A program made the position numbers and the translations under genes. From an uncultured Porphyromonadaceae bacterium (GTDB lineage Bacteria; Bacteroidota; Bacteroidia; Bacteroidales; Barnesiellaceae_A): 64,000 nt of DNA. Where the stretch lies: positions 496,001 to 560,000 of the forward strand of contig UPZG01000001.1 of assembly GCA_900538705.1 (NCBI GenBank), written 5' to 3'. Below are positions 46,053-54,452 of this stretch, piece after piece. Within the stretch, counting starts at the first letter, position 1, and each line of letters begins with the position of its first letter. A model generated the notes under the pieces. The model was not told where the DNA came from, did no database searches, and saw nothing but the letters and a program-made list of their open reading frames with translations.

Positions 46053-46640
46053 TTATTTCCCTTCAAAAAATTCTTGCCGTTTCTGCTTGCGGTTTACGCC
46101 GCCGAAGAATTTTTCTACTTTTACTTTGCGTTGTAATTGCATTAGTCCGTAGAACATAGCTTCGGGACGTGGCGGGCAACCGGGAATATATACGTCGACC
46201 GGGAGTATCTCGCCTACACCTTTGAGTACGTGGTATGAGTTGCGGAACGGGCCTCCTGAGATTGCACAACCGCCGGTAGCTACTACATATTTAGGCTCGG
46301 CAAGCTGGTCGTAGAGGCGTTTGAGTACAGGTGCCATGCGGTGTACGATGGTTCCTGCTACCATGATAAAGTCGGCCTGACGCGGACTGGCACGTGCTAC
46401 TTCAAACCCAAAACGGGCCATGTCGTACCGCGCGGCGCCAAGAGCCATGAACTCAATGCCGCAACAACTTGTTGCAAATGTAAGAGGCCACAACGAATTG
46501 GAGCGACCCCAGTTGATAAGGTCGTCAAAGCAACCAACAACAACGTTTGTGCCTGTTGCGTTGAGCTCTGCAACCAGATTCTCGAGATATTCATTGTCTT
46601 TGAAGTCTTCATACTTCATTGATTTTATTTTCACTTCCAT
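46053..46640 (-). CDS. nuoB: NADH-quinone oxidoreductase-like complex, subunit B (N2 cluster)
   Basis: The 195-residue subunit binds the terminal 4Fe-4S cluster N2 next to the quinone site. The ligands are the tandem Cys in ATSCCGIEFMALG, the Cys of ATGGCAISGG and that of YIPGCPPRPEA. I chose ATG 46640 (MEVKIKSMKYEDF), which overlaps the nuoA stop by 10 bp; ATG 46619 is a shorter alternative. The 37 in-frame residues further upstream are the nuoA reading region and are not coding here. Confidence 0.94.
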   Translation of the reverse strand: MEVKIKSMKYEDFKDNEYLENLVAELNATGTNVVVGCFDDLINWGRSNSLWPLTFATSCCGIEFMALGAARYDMARFGFEVARASPRQADFIMVAGTIVHRMAPVLKRLYDQLAEPKYVVATGGCAISGGPFRNSYHVLKGVGEILPVDVYIPGCPPRPEAMFYGLMQLQRKVKVEKFFGGVNRKQKRQEFFEGK

Positions 46641-46981
46641 TCCAACGCTCCTTTCTTCCAAGCATATACGAGACCAAGTACGAGTATCACCAAAAAGAAG
46701 GCTATGCTGGCAAGGCCAACAACGCCTACATCGCGCAATATGACTGCCCACGGAAAGAGAAACACTGTCTCTACATCAAACATGAGGTAAAGGATGGCAA
46801 ACAGATAGTATCCTACCTTGAATTGCATCCACGAATCTCCTCTTGTGGGTATTCCGCACTCGTAGGCTTCTCCCTTTTGGGGATTGAAAGAGCGCGGTGA
46901 GAGCCATCCTGCTATGAGCAGAGCTGCTCCTACCAATGCAATACCGGTGATCAGTACGACCACTAAGAATGCTGAATTCAT
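46631..46981 (-). CDS. nuoA: NADH-quinone oxidoreductase-like complex, subunit A
   Basis: The 116-residue, three-helix subunit has the family core GEAYECGIPTRGDSWMQFKVGYYLFAILYLMFDVETVFLFPWAV (seen in pieces), including the Cys-loop region and the acidic DVETVFLFPW helix. It is the first gene of the cluster, with a consensus promoter at 47092-47062. No nuoE, nuoF or nuoG (the NADH-oxidising module) occurs here, so the electron donor is not specified by this locus. Confidence 0.95.
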   Translation of the reverse strand: MNSAFLVVVLITGIALVGAALLIAGWLSPRSFNPQKGEAYECGIPTRGDSWMQFKVGYYLFAILYLMFDVETVFLFPWAVILRDVGVVGLASIAFFLVILVLGLVYAWKKGALEWK

Positions 46982-47061
46982 ACCAGTGTATTATATTTCT
47001 TTGTTTTTGTATTATTTTCTCTGTTCTCAGTCGACGGTGTATGCCGACAAATAAACCACCG

Positions 47062-47092
47062 CAAAGGTAAAAAAAAGAAATTGCCCGACAAA
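47062..47092 (-). promoter_or_regulatory. Promoter of the nuo-atp-nuo cluster
   Basis: On the minus strand TTTG (47092-47089), a 19-bp spacer and TACCTTTG (47069-47062) are a full match to the Bacteroidetes primary promoter. Initiation near 47056 gives a leader of about 75 bases before nuoA. Confidence 0.78.
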
Positions 47093-47214
47093 AGTTTTCT
47101 TGCTCTCTTTTTTACAAAATAAATATCGCTTTTTTGTGCCGTTATTGACGGCTCTGTACAGGTCTGTAGGCAAGTTTATATGCGATACGTCTTCTTTTTC
47201 GCACTTCTTGTGTA

Positions 47215-47823
47215 TTATGCGCATATCAAATTTTGCATGGTGGTGATGATATGCTCTTTCCAGTCTTTTATAAATTCTTGGTATTCAGAATCTTTATCGT
47301 TGAAAAATATGATTTTTGTCACATTCTTGCTGACAATGGGGAAGATAAGCAGGCCGTAAAAAGTGCAAAATATCTTTTCGGGTTTGACGGGTTTGAGCTT
47401 GCCGGCTTTGATATCTTCGAGCATAATGCGATAAATGGTTTTCAAGAATTTGTCTACGTGTAATTCTTGGGCGGTAGATAGCAGATGCTGTGGGTCGCGT
47501 TGTATTTCGCGGATGATGAAGTAGGGAAGGTCGGAATTTTTGGAAAAGATGGCAATATATTGGTCGATGACGGCTTCGAGTTTCTTCATAAATGGCAGGT
47601 CGCTTTCTATCAGCGATTGCATGCATGGGAGAAATGTCTCGACAATACTGCCGAATACAGCTTGAAACATCTTCTCTTTTGTGCGGAAATAGTAGTGCAG
47701 CGTAGGCCGATTGATACCTGCACGGGCTGCTATCTCGCTCATGCTGGTACATTCGTAGCCGTGTTTTACAAATTCGGCTCTTGCCACATTTATGATAGTT
47801 TCCTCCATATTGTGGTTGCTCAT
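47215..47823 (-). CDS. TetR/AcrR family transcriptional regulator
   Basis: This 202-residue dimeric repressor-type protein has an N-terminal helix-turn-helix domain (about 6-52: IINVARAEFVKHGYECTSMSEIAARAGINRPTLHYYFRTKEKMFQAVF in pieces, with TSMSEIAARAG and LHYYFRTKE as the family signature). Its C-terminal all-helical domain has no recognisable ligand type. It lies 20 bp after the 1408-residue activase gene and is probably co-transcribed. The palindrome at 52097-52114, on top of that operon's start region, is its most likely operator, so it would autoregulate. The ligand is not known; an acyl-CoA would fit the neighbour. Confidence 0.88.
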   Translation of the reverse strand: MSNHNMEETIINVARAEFVKHGYECTSMSEIAARAGINRPTLHYYFRTKEKMFQAVFGSIVETFLPCMQSLIESDLPFMKKLEAVIDQYIAIFSKNSDLPYFIIREIQRDPQHLLSTAQELHVDKFLKTIYRIMLEDIKAGKLKPVKPEKIFCTFYGLLIFPIVSKNVTKIIFFNDKDSEYQEFIKDWKEHIITTMQNLICA

Positions 47824-47843
47824 GGTATTGTGTTTTTATAGTA

Positions 47844-50800
47844 TTATACTTCTATTTTCTCTTTGTGCTTTTCTATGTTGTTGATAAATAGCCATAGTCG
47901 GTTGACTACATTGACATTGCTTACACCGCCGTCGAAGTCGAGCGACAGAAAATTGAGTCGTGGATAAAGGGCGTGTATGCGTTTTTCTATTCCTTTCGAT
48001 AAGATATGATTGGCTATACAGCCAAAAGGTTGCAGCGATATGACATTGTTGATACCGTTGCTGGCAAAAGAGGCTACCTCGCCGGGTAGGAGCCATCCCT
48101 CACCAAATTGAGCTGCTTCTGAGACTATTTCATGTGAGCGCTCGGCGTCTTCATAGATATTGTCGAAGGGTATATAGTAACGGAATGCCGATGCAGCCCG
48201 ATTGAATCGTTTTATCTGTCGTGCTACATATTTATACAGTAGTTGTATGGCGAATGTGGGAATTCGGCTGTTTTTGAGCAACAACCTGCGGTTGGTCTCT
48301 ATGTTGACAAAACTTTGGGTGAATAGGGGCAAAAGTGCCGGTGGAACAATTTCGATGCCTTGTTCTGTAAGGAACTCGGGTATGTGCTGGTGAGAGAAAG
48401 CATTGAATTTAAGAAATATTTCGCCTACGATGCCTACTTTGGGACGTTCGCTATTGAGGCAGGCGTTATCGAAGTCGGTGGCAGCTTTTGCTATCAGGTG
48501 AAGCAATTTGTCGGGTTGATTAGCCCTGATGGGTGTTGTGGCAGCTTGCAGGTAATGGTCGCGTAGTTGTGCTGCTATGCCCGGGGCTTTCTCGCGTACG
48601 ACAGTGGCATGATAGAAGCGTGACAGGGTGTCGGCAAAGAGTACCGAGGCAAGGGCAATGGGTGTAATGCGAGCCCATGGTATGTTAAAGCCCTCTTGTT
48701 CATTGTAGATGTTACCGTGTACACCAAGTGTAACGACAGGCGTATTAGCAAATCCTGCCGATACTAAAGCCCTTTTGATAAGCGAAACGTAGTTTGTAGC
48801 GCGGCATTGCCCTCCGGTCTGTGTGATGGCGACTGCTGTGTTGTTGATGTCGTAACGTCCCGACTGCAACGCTTTTATAAGACTTCCTGTGACGAGTGTG
48901 GCCGGGTAGCATACCTCGTTATTGGCGTATTTCAGTCCCGTTTCGGCACTTTCGAGGTTGTCTATGGGCAGTACCTCTACATCATATCCGGCCAACTCAA
49001 AGAGAGGATGTAATAAGGGTGTGATGTATTCCGAAAAATAGGGCGCTAATATCTTTTTACGTTTGTCGCTTTTTTTGAATACGGGCATTGCAACAAATGG
49101 GGTGGGCGATGCCGTGTTATGGTCGGTATGAAGGCTTTCTATGAGGGAGCGCATACGCAATTTGAGCGAACCTATATTGTTTACATCATCTACTTTGAGT
49201 AGTGTGAATGGCTTTCCGTGACGGTGTAGTATATCGCGCGTTTCGTCTAAGAGAAAGGCATCGGGACCGCAACCGAAAGATGTGATTTGTACAAAGTGTA
49301 CGTCATCGCCTTGTTGTGCTGTCCAAGCGGCGGCTTTGAGTATACGGTTGATATAGCTCCATTGTTGTACCAGGTAGCTTTCGCCAATGGGTGTGTCATT
49401 ATCTCCACGTACAATATCGTCTGAGATGACGTTAGCCCCAAGCTCGGCTATCATTCCCGATATCTTATGTTGTATCAGGGGGTCGGTATGGTAGGGCCGG
49501 CCGGCGAGGACAATGGTAATGCGGTGGTTGCGACGACTTGTATCGAATATGCGTCGTGCTTCTTGTTGTATTTGGGTGGTATATTCCTTTTGTGCTTTTT
49601 GTGCCTCTATAAAGGCTTTGTGGGCTGTATCGCGGCTTATGCCCAGGTGAAGCAGGTAGTCGATGCATTGACGTGCCAATAAGGTGTCGTCGGCAAATGT
49701 TATGGCAGGGGAGTCTATGGGAACGTCGGGTGTCATGGCATTGCGTATTACATCTGAATATCCACTTACAATGGGGCAGTTGTAGGCGTTGGATGTACGG
49801 GTATCGTCTTTTCTCTCATAGACGACGTATGGCATGAAGATGCGGTCGACTCTCTTTTCAATAAGATTGCGTATGTGGCTGTGAGCAAGTTTTGCCGGGA
49901 AGCATATATTGTCTGACATGACCGTGGGTAAAGCCTCTTCGTACTTACTGAAAGTGGAGGCATCGGAAAGGATAACTTCAATTCCACATGCAGTAAAGAG
50001 GGTATGCCAGAACGGATAATCCTCGTACATATTCAGTGCGCGTGGAATACCTATTTTAGGCAGTCCCGGCTGATGAGATGGCGAAGAGTGACGATTGTCG
50101 AAAAGAAGGCGATACTTTATATCATATATGTTTTCTCCCTTTACGGCATCATGACCTTTGTTGGAAAAGATTGTCTCACATTTGTTGCCCGAGTAGTAAG
50201 TGTTGCCGTTATCGAAGGTATACCGGCATACTGTGCAATGGTTTTCACACCCTTTGCATTGCATGAGGCGAGTTGTAAAGCCTGCGTTATCGAGATAGTT
50301 GTGAAGTCCTTGGGCTGCGTGTTGTTTTTCTATGGCAGTAAGGGCGCAACCGTAGGCTCCCATCAATTCGGGGTGATTACTGCGAGCTACATTGGTATCT
50401 GTAAGCCTTTCAAATGCTCGTACTATAGCATCGTTGCGTAATGTGCCGCCTTGCACTACGATGTGCTTTCCAAGCTCGCGGCTGTCTTTTATTTTCAGCA
50501 CCTTATAGAGGCAGTTCTTGATAACCGAGTAGGAGAGACCAGCTGCAATATCGGCTATGGAAGCTCCTTCGCGAAGAACTTGTTTTACCTTCGAGTTCAT
50601 GAACACCGTGCAGCGGGTGCCCAAGTCGCAAGGAGCAGAAGCGGTGCAGGCCATATGGGCAAAGTCGGCTACGGAGTAGCCCAAAGTGCGTGCAAAAGTC
50701 TCTATAAATGAACCACAGCCCGATGAGCAGGCTTCGTTGAGTTCCATGCGGGTGATGGCATTTTTCTCTACGAAAATCGCTTTCATGTCTTGCCCGCCAA

Positions 50801-52070
50801 TGTCGAGTATAAACGATACGTCAGGAATAAGTCGGCGGGCAGCTTTGTAGTGTGCTATGGTTTCAATGATGCTTGTGTGTAAGCCGAATGCTGCCTTTAT
50901 GAGCTCTTCACCGTAGCCTGTCGAACAAGTGCCATGAACTTCGAGTTGGGTATCGCGAGCAGTACAATATTCTTGCAGTGCCACGAAAGCTTTTGATGCA
51001 GCATCCACGGGATTTCCGTTGTTTGGAGCGTAGTAAGTGTATAGAATGTTGCCTTGCAGGTCAGTCACAACCATTTTTGTGGTGGTCGACCCTGAGTCGA
51101 TACCTATTACAGCATCTTGTACGCCTCCTTGCAGTTCTTTATGGGGTATCTCGTAGCAGCTTTTTGCTTTGTTCCATGCTTCGTGTGCAGATTCTGATTC
51201 AAATAATTGAGGTAGAGAACTTTCTTTGTGCCACGATAGCGATGGCTGTTCCATAAGCAATTTCCATGCCGATAGTGAACGGGCGCCTTTCCCTTCGACG
51301 CTGATTGCACATCCTAATGCCGGCAACAAGTTCCCATTTGGAGGTAAGATGAAATCGCTTTCCTTTAAATGTAGGTAGTCGGCAAAAGCTTTGCGAAGTG
51401 AAGGTATAAAGGTGAGAGGTCCGCCACATAAGAGTATGGGAGCTACAATGTTGTGCCCTCTGGCTAAGGTCACAATTGTTTGCACAGCTACGGCGTGGAA
51501 TATGGAGGCCGTGATGTCTTCCTTAGGAACATTGCGGCTCATAAGATTTTGTATGTCGGTCTTTGAGAACACGCCACAGCGGGCGGCAATAGGATGTATA
51601 TGTTTGGCTTCATGGGCGAGAGTATCGAGCTGTTCGGTCTCTACTCCTAACAATACAGCCATTTGGTCAATGAAAGCGCCGGTACCTCCTGCACAGTTCC
51701 CATTCATGCGCAGGTCGGTGGAGTGCTGATCGAAAAATACGATTTTGGCATCTTCACCACCTATATCTATAAGGGCCGATGCCTTCGGATAGCGATAGCG
51801 AGTATATTGAGTGGCTGCCGATACCTCTTGCATAAAGGGAACTTGCAGTTTCTCAGCGAACCCCATTCCTATAGAACCTGTCACAATTGCCGATGCTTCT
51901 ATGTCGCCCAAGGTGCGTTGCGCCTCCTCGAAGAAGGTTGCAAGCAAACTGCTGGGGTGGGTATTGTGTCGCTCGTAGCGTGAGAAAACAAGGGTATCAT
52001 TTGTATCGAGAATGACTATCTTGGCTGTCGTTGAGCCTACGTCTATGCCTATTTTATAAGGTTGCATCAT
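47844..52070 (-). CDS. Fused double 2-hydroxyacyl-CoA dehydratase activase with DUF2229 and dehydratase-like regions
   Basis: This 1408-residue cytoplasmic protein joins four parts. The first BadF/HgdC-type ATPase (about 6-260) has GIDVGSTTAKIVILD, IDIGGEDAK and NCAGGTGAF; Cys126 and Cys165 match the two cysteines that bridge a 4Fe-4S cluster across the dimer. The second ATPase (about 322-585) has GIDSGSTTTKM, LDIGGQDMK and ACSSGCGSF with a matching RCTVF cysteine. A cysteine-rich hinge (605-616, CKGCENHCTVC) leads into a DUF2229-like region (about 665-880, IGIPRALNMYEDYPFW) and a dehydratase-subunit-like region (about 1000-1390). Activases use ATP to push one electron at low potential into 2-hydroxyacyl-CoA dehydratases. 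Such large fusions are known in anaerobes, but their substrate is not established. ATG 52067 is an alternative start. Confidence 0.86.
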   Translation of the reverse strand: MMQPYKIGIDVGSTTAKIVILDTNDTLVFSRYERHNTHPSSLLATFFEEAQRTLGDIEASAIVTGSIGMGFAEKLQVPFMQEVSAATQYTRYRYPKASALIDIGGEDAKIVFFDQHSTDLRMNGNCAGGTGAFIDQMAVLLGVETEQLDTLAHEAKHIHPIAARCGVFSKTDIQNLMSRNVPKEDITASIFHAVAVQTIVTLARGHNIVAPILLCGGPLTFIPSLRKAFADYLHLKESDFILPPNGNLLPALGCAISVEGKGARSLSAWKLLMEQPSLSWHKESSLPQLFESESAHEAWNKAKSCYEIPHKELQGGVQDAVIGIDSGSTTTKMVVTDLQGNILYTYYAPNNGNPVDAASKAFVALQEYCTARDTQLEVHGTCSTGYGEELIKAAFGLHTSIIETIAHYKAARRLIPDVSFILDIGGQDMKAIFVEKNAITRMELNEACSSGCGSFIETFARTLGYSVADFAHMACTASAPCDLGTRCTVFMNSKVKQVLREGASIADIAAGLSYSVIKNCLYKVLKIKDSRELGKHIVVQGGTLRNDAIVRAFERLTDTNVARSNHPELMGAYGCALTAIEKQHAAQGLHNYLDNAGFTTRLMQCKGCENHCTVCRYTFDNGNTYYSGNKCETIFSNKGHDAVKGENIYDIKYRLLFDNRHSSPSHQPGLPKIGIPRALNMYEDYPFWHTLFTACGIEVILSDASTFSKYEEALPTVMSDNICFPAKLAHSHIRNLIEKRVDRIFMPYVVYERKDDTRTSNAYNCPIVSGYSDVIRNAMTPDVPIDSPAITFADDTLLARQCIDYLLHLGISRDTAHKAFIEAQKAQKEYTTQIQQEARRIFDTSRRNHRITIVLAGRPYHTDPLIQHKISGMIAELGANVISDDIVRGDNDTPIGESYLVQQWSYINRILKAAAWTAQQGDDVHFVQITSFGCGPDAFLLDETRDILHRHGKPFTLLKVDDVNNIGSLKLRMRSLIESLHTDHNTASPTPFVAMPVFKKSDKRKKILAPYFSEYITPLLHPLFELAGYDVEVLPIDNLESAETGLKYANNEVCYPATLVTGSLIKALQSGRYDINNTAVAITQTGGQCRATNYVSLIKRALVSAGFANTPVVTLGVHGNIYNEQEGFNIPWARITPIALASVLFADTLSRFYHATVVREKAPGIAAQLRDHYLQAATTPIRANQPDKLLHLIAKAATDFDNACLNSERPKVGIVGEIFLKFNAFSHQHIPEFLTEQGIEIVPPALLPLFTQSFVNIETNRRLLLKNSRIPTFAIQLLYKYVARQIKRFNRAASAFRYYIPFDNIYEDAERSHEIVSEAAQFGEGWLLPGEVASFASNGINNVISLQPFGCIANHILSKGIEKRIHALYPRLNFLSLDFDGGVSNVNVVNRLWLFINNIEKHKEKIEV

Positions 52071-52096
52071 TGTATTTTTCGATTTTGACAGGTGTG

Positions 52097-52114
52097 ACTG
52101 ACAATAGTGTCAGT
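52097..52114. promoter_or_regulatory. Palindromic operator candidate for the TetR regulator
   Basis: ACTGACA (52097-52103), ATAG and TGTCAGT (52108-52114) form a perfect 7-base inverted repeat, size and symmetry typical of TetR-family sites. It covers the expected transcription start of the activase-tetR operon, immediately after the -7 element at 52124-52117. Confidence 0.6.
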
Positions 52115-52116
52115 TG

Positions 52117-52124
52117 CAAAAGTA
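52117..52124 (-). promoter_or_regulatory. Promoter -7 element of the activase-tetR operon
   Basis: TACTTTTG on the minus strand matches TAnnTTTG exactly. The -33 region near 52145 lacks a TTTG, consistent with a weak or regulated promoter. Confidence 0.5.
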
Positions 52125-52406
52125 AGACAAATTTGTTTATGAACCTTGTTCTTTGATGTATTTTAACATAGGCTGACAGACTTCCCTTTAAATAATAAAG
52201 GTAATTGGGGGAAGTGGTTTCTGTCTCTTGAAGACGGGTAGTAGTAGGTCTGTCATGAAAAATCGTTTTACCTGTCATTATTATAGACGAAACAATCTAC
52301 GGCCGCTTCTATATGAAAACAAAAAATACGGGATGAAATCTATTCAAAACTTTATTTTTTAACACCCCGCAATGTAGGAGAAGAGAGTAGTATAAATACA
52401 ACATAC
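52125..52406. other. Intergenic stretch between activase promoter and rpoZ terminator
   Basis: This AT-rich stretch holds no supported gene. Weakly paired segments, such as CAGACTTCCC near 52173 against GGGGAAGT near 52210, could fold, but I assign no function. Confidence 0.4.
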
Positions 52407-52452
52407 TCAACGAGGCTGCTACAAAGTTTTTATTTTGCAACAGCCTCGTTGA
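52407..52452 (-). terminator. Terminator of bamD-rpoZ
   Basis: TCAACGAGGCTG (52407-52418) pairs perfectly with CAGCCTCGTTGA (52441-52452), with further partial pairing (GCAACAG versus CTGCTAC) inside. It lies 27 bases after the rpoZ stop. Confidence 0.7.
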
Positions 52453-52479
52453 TGTGATAAGTTAAACCTTCGACTATTA

Positions 52480-52821
52480 TTAATCGAGGCTGTCTTTGTC
52501 TTTTTCGGGATTACGGTAGTAAATGCGTCCGTCTATATACTCTTGCGTGGCGATGAGAGTAGGTTTTGGCAGTTTTTCGTAGTAGCGCGAAACTTCTATT
52601 TGCTCGCGGTTCTCGTTCTCTTCCTCCATATTGTCTTTGTCGGAACTTGCGGCGAACTCTTGCAATTTATTATCCAATTCCTCTTTCATTTCACGTGCAA
52701 TTTGGTTGGCGCGTTTAGCAATGATGCAAACTGTTTCATACACGTTACCCGTATCTTTTGCCAGTTCTATTACGTTGCGGGTTACGGTGTTGGTAGGTGC
52801 GTTTGTTTTCTTATAATCCAT
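52480..52821 (-). CDS. rpoZ: RNA polymerase omega subunit (Rpb6-like), Bacteroidetes type
   Basis: This 113-residue protein matches the Bacteroidetes omega/Rpb6 family. Residues 10-50 (TVTRNVIELAKDTGNVYETVCIIAKRANQIAREMKEEL in pieces) align with the omega helix-turn that clamps the beta' subunit. An acidic stretch follows (DKDNMEEENENRE), and the C-terminal EKLPKPTLIATQEYIDGRIYYR block is the Bacteroidetes-specific part. It lies 31 bp downstream of bamD, the usual linkage. Confidence 0.85.
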   Translation of the reverse strand: MDYKKTNAPTNTVTRNVIELAKDTGNVYETVCIIAKRANQIAREMKEELDNKLQEFAASSDKDNMEEENENREQIEVSRYYEKLPKPTLIATQEYIDGRIYYRNPEKDKDSLD

Positions 52822-52852
52822 AATTCGGGCTATATTATAATAAATTGTTTTT

Positions 52853-53653
52853 TCAATCTTTTACATATCGGCTTGCAACCTTGAAGATATTTTGAGCCTC
52901 TTTGGTGTTGGGACCGTCGGGAAATTCATTGATAAACGAGTAGTATTCATCCAATACACCACGGAAACGTTCAGGCTTTTTCTCGTCGTAGCTTTGCATG
53001 GCCTCCTGATATTTCGATTTGAGTATGAGCATCATCAACGTCTCTTTGTATCGAGTATAAGGGTACTCTCTGAGGGCGTTTTGTGCGGTGATGACGGCCG
53101 ATTGGTAATTATTACCCATGTAATTGCCTAAGTTATAGTACAGTTGGGCATTGAGTAATTCTTTATATACCAGCTTATCTTGCAACTCGAAGATTATTTC
53201 TTGAGCTTCCGGGGCTTTATCGCTTTGTGGAAAGAAGTCGAGAAACTGTTGCATCTCATCGATTGCTTTATAAGTACCAGACTGGTCGAGCCGTGGGTCG
53301 GGCGAGTCTAAGTAATAGCCATAGCCGCAGTAGTAGCGTGCCAGCTCGGTATATTTCCCTTTCGGGAAATTGCGGTAATAAGCCTTGAAGTATTCGCCGG
53401 CAGTGAGGTAGTCTTCGTTGAGATAGTAACTGCGTGCCAGCATGTAAAGGGCATCTTCGGCTCGTTCTGAGCCTTTGTATATGGTGACAAGCTCCTCGAG
53501 CAGTGTTGCGCATTCCATGTATTTTTTGTTTTCGAAAGCGCGTTGGGCATATTCGTACTTCAAGTCGTAGTCGTTGCTTTTGCGTACTTTCTCAAACTCA
53601 CCGCATGAGGCGAGAAGTAGTGTCGCGATAAAAATAGAGATAACCTTTCGCAT
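52853..53653 (-). CDS. bamD: Outer membrane assembly lipoprotein BamD
   Basis: The 266-residue lipoprotein has a lipobox, LLASC, with the acylated Cys at residue 17. The mature part is built of TPR-like helix pairs: YEYAQRAFENKKYMECATLLEEL, AEDALYMLARSYYLNEDYLTAGEYFKAYYRNFP and APEAQEIIFELQDKLVYKELLNAQLYYNLGNYM, all in pieces. BamD is the essential accessory protein of the outer-membrane beta-barrel insertion machine. Its promoter has TACCTTTG at 53684-53677. Confidence 0.92.
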   Translation of the reverse strand: MRKVISIFIATLLLASCGEFEKVRKSNDYDLKYEYAQRAFENKKYMECATLLEELVTIYKGSERAEDALYMLARSYYLNEDYLTAGEYFKAYYRNFPKGKYTELARYYCGYGYYLDSPDPRLDQSGTYKAIDEMQQFLDFFPQSDKAPEAQEIIFELQDKLVYKELLNAQLYYNLGNYMGNNYQSAVITAQNALREYPYTRYKETLMMLILKSKYQEAMQSYDEKKPERFRGVLDEYYSFINEFPDGPNTKEAQNIFKVASRYVKD

Positions 53654-53676
53654 GTTATTTCATAATTTACAGTTTG

Positions 53677-53684
53677 CAAAGGTA
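53677..53684 (-). promoter_or_regulatory. Promoter -7 element of bamD-rpoZ
   Basis: TACCTTTG on the minus strand is an exact consensus match, 23 bases before ATG 53653. The -33 element is not clear. Confidence 0.6.
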
Positions 53685-54017
53685 CATAAACCTCTGCAAT
53701 AAAACGAAAGTCGTACCTATTTTTAACGGTAAATTGCTTAAAAAACACTCTGATTTCGTTCTATCGTGGCTTTTATTCTACGAAAATACAGGTGGCAGTA
53801 TATTTATTAAGCTTGTTTGGCTGCCGATGAGGCTATGGCAATGAGATGCGGTCTTGTACTTGCCTAGGAGTACTATGACGTAGAAAAGTAAAGGTCGTCA
53901 TTTTTGTTTCTCTTGTGTTTGCTGTTGTAAATAAAAACATATCATATTGCTTTGCATGGATTATCTTGCTATATTTGCATTGTTTAGCCTCTCTGTGTAG
54001 AGGTATGTCAAAGACAA
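53685..54017. other. Intergenic region between bamD and the glycosylation cluster
   Basis: No supported gene. It holds a small hairpin, GTACT/AGTAC near 53855-53872, and the promoter at 53947-53977. The rest is AT-rich and unremarkable. Confidence 0.45.
53947..53977 (+). promoter_or_regulatory. Promoter of the GtrA-GtrB-DUF6056 cluster
   Basis: TTG (53947-53949), a 20-bp spacer and TATATTTG (53970-53977) match the consensus. Initiation near 53984 gives a leader of about 34 bases to GTG 54018 or 82 bases to ATG 54066. Confidence 0.65.
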
Positions 54018-54065
54018 GTGAAAGATTCGGTCAAATATAGTCGCATATCTCTGTTATACAAGCGA

Positions 54066-54452
54066 ATGTTACATTCCGGCAAATTGCGGGAAGTGGTTCG
54101 TTTTGGTATTGTAGGTGTTTTGGCAACGCTGTTGCAGTATGTCATATATTGGGTCTTTAACCAGAAATTGGGCATAGGGGCAACTACCTCACTTACGGTA
54201 GGATATGTGGTGAGTTTCGTATTTAACTTTTTCCTCTCTAACTATTATACGTTCAGGACGAAGCCTTCATTGAAAAAAGGATTGGGTTTTGGATTAAGTC
54301 ATTGCATCAATTATTTGTTGCAAATTGTCTTTCTCAACTTCTATATGTGGGTAGGTGTTCCTGAACGATGGGCGCCTCTGCCTATGTTTGCTACGGTAAT
54401 ACCCGTTAATTTTCTGTTGGTACGTTTTGTATTAAAATCGGGAAAGTTATGA
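54066..54452 (+). CDS. GtrA family membrane protein (putative undecaprenyl-sugar flippase)
   Basis: This small four-helix membrane protein has the GtrA signature LREVVRFGIVGVLATLLQYVIYW at the N-terminus (seen in pieces) and VGYVVSFVFNFFLSNYYTFR after helix 2. GtrA proteins are thought to flip undecaprenyl-phosphate-linked sugars made by GtrB-type transferases. I use ATG 54066 (128 residues, MLHSGKLREVV); an in-frame GTG at 54018 would add 16 residues and cannot be excluded. The gene overlaps the next by 4 bp, so the pair is translationally coupled. Confidence 0.85.
   Translation: MLHSGKLREVVRFGIVGVLATLLQYVIYWVFNQKLGIGATTSLTVGYVVSFVFNFFLSNYYTFRTKPSLKKGLGFGLSHCINYLLQIVFLNFYMWVGVPERWAPLPMFATVIPVNFLLVRFVLKSGKL

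Noticed and set aside
52054..52278. 74-codon minus-strand reading frame upstream of the activase
   Set aside because: It spans the promoter and operator of the activase gene, overlaps its start and has no protein-like features.
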